The notes beneath the pieces are model-generated. The model was not told the origin of the DNA. It made no database searches and saw nothing but the letters and a program-made list of their open reading frames with translations. 64,000 nucleotides of DNA, taken from NCBI GenBank assembly GCA_947579665.1, contig OX388345.1:34005849-34069848 (forward strand), written 5' to 3'. Made by a program: the position numbers and the translations under genes. Source of the DNA: Sympetrum striolatum. Lineage: Eukaryota; Arthropoda; Insecta; Odonata; Libellulidae. The stretch's first letter is position 1; each line of letters opens with the position of its first letter. Shown here one piece after another: positions 60,130 through 64,000 of the stretch.

Positions 60130-60430
60130 TAACTATTTTGAGCAACTGGATAAAAACTCTATTCAACCCTTCCTTAGCGTTCATCAATGGGAACCTTTTC
60201 CCTTGCGCTTCCCCAATCCTTTCTTCCATCCTTCAAAAGGTGTCTCCGTTCATTCACCTTGTTAAACCCTTTTCCCCTACTTATTCCCTTCTCTCCCTTC
60301 CTATTCTTCCCTCTACATTTGTCACCGATTCCTTGTTTTATGCATCTGATGACGTCGCTTAGCCTTGAAGTCTAGGTCTATCAGTAGGAATAAAGTAGTG
60401 TAGTAACGAATAAAAAGATTTCATTTATTC
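60130..60430 (+). mobile_element. Penelope-like C-terminal remnant with degenerate hammerhead-like core
   Basis: A 74-codon frame (60138-60362) is rich in proline, serine and leucine over a C/T-rich stretch, similar in style to the tail following the GIY-YIG region at 61.25 kb. It ends in CTGATGA (60346-60352), followed after 14 bases by GAAG (60367-60370) and TCTAGGTC. This mirrors the CTGATGA, GAAAC, helix III, GTC order of a hammerhead, with GAAA degraded to GAAG. No GIY-YIG motif is visible upstream. The assignment rests on position and resemblance to the neighbour, so it is tentative. Confidence 0.4.
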
Positions 60431-60782
60431 CTTCCATATCAAGAAGAAGTAATAAAATCAAACGGCTTAAATTACACTTGGTGGGGAATAGTACAAGTGT
60501 ATACACATTATAGCTACAAGTGCCAAGTGTTTTTGTTTCAAAAAATTGTTTTGTAAAGTAATAGAAATAGTATCAACAACGACTTTTTAAGCGAAAATGT
60601 TTGCCTTTTTGCCTTTGCCTCAAGACTACTCTTACAACTCAAACATTCATGGCAAAGCATAAGCAGAGGAAGTAGTTGTTTTACAGTGACGTCATTTGCT
60701 AATCCAAGAGATTCAGAACATCTTATTAATTAAAATCAAACAAAAAACTTGAAAAATCGTTTTTATTATATTCCCATTTTAT

Positions 60783-61410
60783 ATTTCTGTCAAGTTATAT
60801 CTTATTATCTCTCCCATTGATGATCCCAAACCAAAATGGGTGAAACTTCCTTTCCTGGGAAATATTTTATATAAGTTACAAAATCTTCTCCCCCAAAACA
60901 TTAAAATCAGCCTTTTATACTCTCTCCAACCTTCAGCGTTCCTTTTCTCATCCAAAAGACAAAAGTGATTCTTCTTCATTATAGGGGGTATATGAATTAT
61001 CCTGTGAGGACTGTCCAATGACCTACGCGGGCCAGACTGGTCCCCCCATTAAGATTAGGGAGCAAGAACACCTGCAGTGCTACCGCCTTAAGAACACTGC
61101 TTCCTAAGCCTTCGCAGCCCATTTGGTGGATAATGGACATCGGAGCACGTTTTCCGAACTCCTCCACACAGGCTGCCTAAAGGGAAGAAGTTGAATGCGA
61201 TGGAAATAATAGAAATCACCTGTGCGACGAATCTAACCAATGAATTTACCTTTCCTAACCCTTCCCCTCTCCTTACCCTCCCATCCAAGTTAGCCACTAT
61301 ATAAGGTCTTGCATTTTCATGTAATTTCACCTGATGATGGCTATACGCCGAAACCGGCAGTGTTTCAAATATGTTCTTTGGAAATCACCAAATTTTATTC
61401 TTTTACTTCG
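60783..61410 (+). mobile_element. Penelope-like retroelement fragment: linker, GIY-YIG endonuclease and 3' terminal region
   Basis: One frame reads SPIDDPKPKWVKLPFLGN and continues to a frame change near 60950, matching the linker between reverse transcriptase and endonuclease. The GIY-YIG signature follows as GVY (60985-60993), ten residues, then YAG (61024-61032), with a CX2C pair (SCEDC) between them, as in Penelope-like elements. GQTG follows, then EHLQC, a stop (TAA 61105-61107), AFAAHLVDNGHR, and after a frameshift near 61188 LNAMEIIEI, whose glutamate would be the catalytic acid. A P/S/L-rich tail then leads into the hammerhead-like site. The reverse transcriptase itself is absent. Two frame changes and a stop make it a pseudogene. 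Confidence 0.8.
61322..61366 (+). ncRNA. Hammerhead-ribozyme-like motif of the Penelope-like element
   Basis: CTGATGA (61331-61337), a GGC/GCC stem with short loop, GAAAC (61350-61354), then CGGCA and GTG. Bases before the box (CAC, 61328-61330) pair with GTG (61360-61362) as a short helix I. The expected cleavage triplet GUH reads GCA, so U16.1 is lost and cleavage is predicted to fail. Hammerheads are reported in the terminal repeats of Penelope-like elements, and this one lies in the right place, directly after the endonuclease region. Confidence 0.6.
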
Positions 61411-61729
61411 TCATGTCTTTCCACGAATTACAGCCGGATAGAATTGATTTATTATTTCGTATACCTACAATCCTCTGGTCGGTCTATGTTGAGACTTCTT
61501 GCAATTTATACCTGATGTATGATTGATGACAATTTGCAAGCAGCCGCATATAAAAATAACTACTAAACTATCAAGCAGTCCAATAGTTATGCAGTTATTT
61601 TTCTTGTAATATTATTACTTCATTGATTTCAACTATGTTCTTCAACGTCATACAAATATTGACCTATTTACATGAATATTTATCTGTATGGTCTTGTTTG
61701 ACTTTCAGATCTCTCTTACCCTGCTTTTC
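61411..61729. other. No recognised gene
   Basis: AT-rich sequence downstream of the Penelope-like fragment; may include its 3' boundary, which I could not place. Confidence 0.4.
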
Positions 61730-61870
61730 CATAAGAATTTACTTAATTATCAGGAGGTTTCGCAGGTTTTCCACACCCCCCCCCCTTCTTGCAGGTGTTT
61801 TCTGCTGCGGTGTATATTCTTTCCTACGCTAAACCTCATTTTTTTAGACCCGCAATATAATTTTTAATTC
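61730..61870 (-). repeat. Dispersed repeat D, copy 3
   Basis: On the minus strand GGGGGTGTGGAAAACCTGCG and flanking CGAAACCTCCTGATAATTAAG match copy 2 (59554-59595). A run of nine C's on the plus strand (61777-61785) is the expanded G-run of the repeat. Confidence 0.5.
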
Positions 61871-63470
61871 GCAATGTAATTCTTAATTAATTCTTCCATG
61901 TAATTTTTTTCAAGCTATGCTTCTTTGAAATTTATGAGAAGTTAATTATTATTATTACTACTAACTTAAATTTCTACATGTCAGTGAACGATTTTCGGAA
62001 TATTAATGTAAATTATGTTGAGTGGCTTGCCAAAGTATGTAAATTGATAAACAACATGAGGAAGAGATATCGATTTCGACTCAAAACGCGAAAAGAATAC
62101 GATTTGCTTCGATTTGGAGCGTTGTCACGAAAGAAATATAAGTTCAGTAGCGGTGGCGATCCATCATATCGCGTTTAGAGTTAGGAAATAAGAGACCCTG
62201 GTTTCTGGCACCCGAAAAGTGACAGCTTACGAAACATACAGATAAATCAGGATATTCTGCGGAGTATTTCTTTCCCACGCGAATGTGCTGCGGGACACGT
62301 AAGCTCACGGAGCACCGCAAAACAGTCGCATATTTCATTTCTGCTCCTTAAACTCCTCACACTTATCTCTCTGCGGCAAATAACTCCTTAAAGACCATAA
62401 AGTGCACCAAGATCGTCACCTGACCGCTCAAGGACGTGCACATTCCCATGACGCCTCGTTCGCTTAAATATTTTCCGAAAACAGTTTATTGGACTATCCC
62501 GCATTTCCCCGGGATACCTAATGGGACGTTAGGAGTATCCGCTATTCTCGAAAAATATTTTTTTTGAATTTTCATTTCTTCGGAAAAGTAACTATCAGTT
62601 CTAGCTGATTGGGACGCTCATATTAAGTTCAGATTTGGCAAGAAAGTTTTTTCATCATTCCTTTGATGTTTATGGCGTTTAAAGAGCAAATTTATTTGGA
62701 AACATATTGATGCTCTTTTGAAAATGTTGAGGTTTTGCTGTTGTTTTATTGATTTTCAAAAGTTAAGTATGGACAAAGTGTGCTCATGGGCACAGGATTT
62801 TAGAACTCCAGAATTTTATCAAAAAGTGAGTTTTATTATCATTGCTACTAGTTATTCTTTGATTTTATTCCTCCACTGTTCAATTATATTTTTCCTCACT
62901 ATTTGCGCGGATCAAATGCGTGAAAGGGGTTTAAATTCAAATATTTCATTCACTGATTTTCTGTCATGTTCTGAATATTCAAAGATGAAATCAGGAAACC
63001 CTAATCTATGGAGGTTTGATATTACGAACAGAAAATAAAATATTCCCTATCTTAAGCAGAATAATCCCAATGTTAAAATTCATGACACATATAATAAACG
63101 TGTGGATATTTATAATACACGTAAGACAGGTGTGGATGGGTGATTCCATCTAAGACACTTTTGTAGTATGAATTAATAGCACTAAGAGGTACTAAGGCTC
63201 AAAAATGGCGGAAGAGAGAAGAAAGAAACAAAAGAGACGCAGAAAAATTTACTTGAGCGAATAGCGAGATATTTATATTTCATGTTAGGCCCGTCAAATG
63301 ACGGAACGGTTATTACTGATGTCCGAGAACTTACGGAAGGTATCGTTGTCAAGCAGAAAGATCTCTGATTGGCTATTGATGTTGTTGCTCTCTATGGAAC
63401 ATGAAATTTAAATGTTTGAAACATTCAAGTTATTTCATAGGTCATAGATATTATTACTAGCAAGTTTTGA
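61871..63470. other. No recognised gene
   Basis: A 66-codon frame (61978-62178) is basic and a 106-codon frame (62718-63038) has a hydrophobic stretch compatible with one membrane segment. I recognise neither. The tract 62170-62500 is GC-richer. Confidence 0.35.
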
Positions 63471-63473
63471 AAG

Positions 63474-63493
63474 CTATTTATTTATTTATTATT
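63474..63493. repeat. (TTTA)n microsatellite
   Basis: Four to five TTTA units. The following 200 bases are of different, CC/GG-richer composition, so this could be the tail of an unidentified minus-strand retroelement, or chance. Confidence 0.6.
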
Positions 63494-64000
63494 GAGGACT
63501 ACAAACAGGCACCAGGCTATGTGGTTGTCTTTCCTGTGGGTGGAGGGAAATATAAAATAATCTGCCTTGTATTCACCATAGTCGGAAGAAAAATCCCCTA
63601 AAACCTCCCAAAGCCTAGGCTTTTTACATATAATTACAAGTTATGAAATTTAAAAAAATACAACAATATTTTAAAATTTACAACAATACTATAATAACAT
63701 TAAAATCACAAAGTCCTTTAAATTCTATTAATGATTACATTAATAAGGTGGAGAAAAGGGTCGAAAACTTCTCCAGCTAAACAGTCCTACTCATACTACT
63801 ATTCTCAGATTAAGAAATGAGTAGTATTCATTGAGTACTATCTACGCACTAAAATTAAAGGGACACCTAAACTTTTCGAAAAAACCCCATTTTAAAATGA
63901 CCGTATCTCTGAGCTGGTTAGGCCTTTTTTGGCTTCCGACCCATCAAAATGTTCGTATTGATGTCTACTTTAAGATGCTTGCTTTAAATTGGAGTTTTGA
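63494..64000. other. No recognised gene
   Basis: Unassigned sequence to the end of the window. Confidence 0.4.

Noticed and set aside
1..64000. CRISPR array, prokaryotic operons, LTR retrotransposon or integrated virus
   Set aside because: No regularly spaced repeats, no Shine-Dalgarno-type gene chains, and no gag/protease/integrase motifs or paired LTRs were seen on either strand.

Overview
The window is AT-rich eukaryotic DNA, most likely from an arthropod and probably an insect. It carries two well-formed nuclear-type tRNA genes with Pol III terminators. It also carries debris of many non-LTR retrotransposons, a Penelope-like element, tRNA-derived short repeats and non-autonomous DNA transposons. 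There are no bacterial-style operons. No host protein-coding gene could be identified with confidence. The best hint of one is a candidate 91-bp internal exon at 15344-15434. A CpG-rich block at about 6.4-8.2 kb could be a promoter or first-exon region. The species cannot be fixed from the sequence alone.

Layout. 1-9 kb: mostly unique AT-rich DNA, one tRNA-like SINE head (about 3.0 kb), two antisense RTE-like LINE remnants (4.3 and 8.4-8.8 kb), the CpG-rich block, and an intact tRNA-Glu(UUC) gene at 8908. 9-15 kb: nearly featureless except a small inverted-repeat cassette at 11.24 kb. 15.3-20.7 kb: a dense retroelement cluster. It holds two head-to-head copies of a CR1/Jockey-type LINE (here family A), copies of a second such LINE (family B), a decayed tRNA-Leu(CAG), and a Penelope-derived inverted repeat. 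20.7-26.7 kb: sparse, with two tRNA-like SINE heads. 26.7-30.2 kb: a 5'-truncated R2-like LINE with a restriction-like endonuclease C terminus, set among three direct copies of a 250-bp repeat. 30-52 kb: mostly unassigned DNA with a family B LINE (40.4 kb), two copies of a 290-bp repeat, a 77-bp fold-back element and ribozyme-like cores. 52.9-54.5 kb: a pogo/Tigger-type element, then an intact tRNA-Leu(CAG) joined to family B and family A LINE pieces. 57.7-59.3 kb: an antisense LINE with YADD reverse transcriptase (family C). 60.1-61.4 kb: two Penelope-like remnants, one with a recognisable GIY-YIG endonuclease followed by a hammerhead-ribozyme-like core. 61.4-64 kb: sparse.

The most interesting signals are two. 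First, Penelope-like retroelement pieces with hammerhead-like cores occur at six places; three of these lie inside perfect or near-perfect inverted-repeat cassettes. Second, tRNA-Leu(CAG) is joined at the same LINE position at two distant loci, which looks like a tRNA-LINE chimeric unit or tRNA-targeted insertion. Every retroelement coding region seen carries stops or frameshifts, so none is autonomous. All family assignments come from reading the sequence by eye and were not checked against a database.
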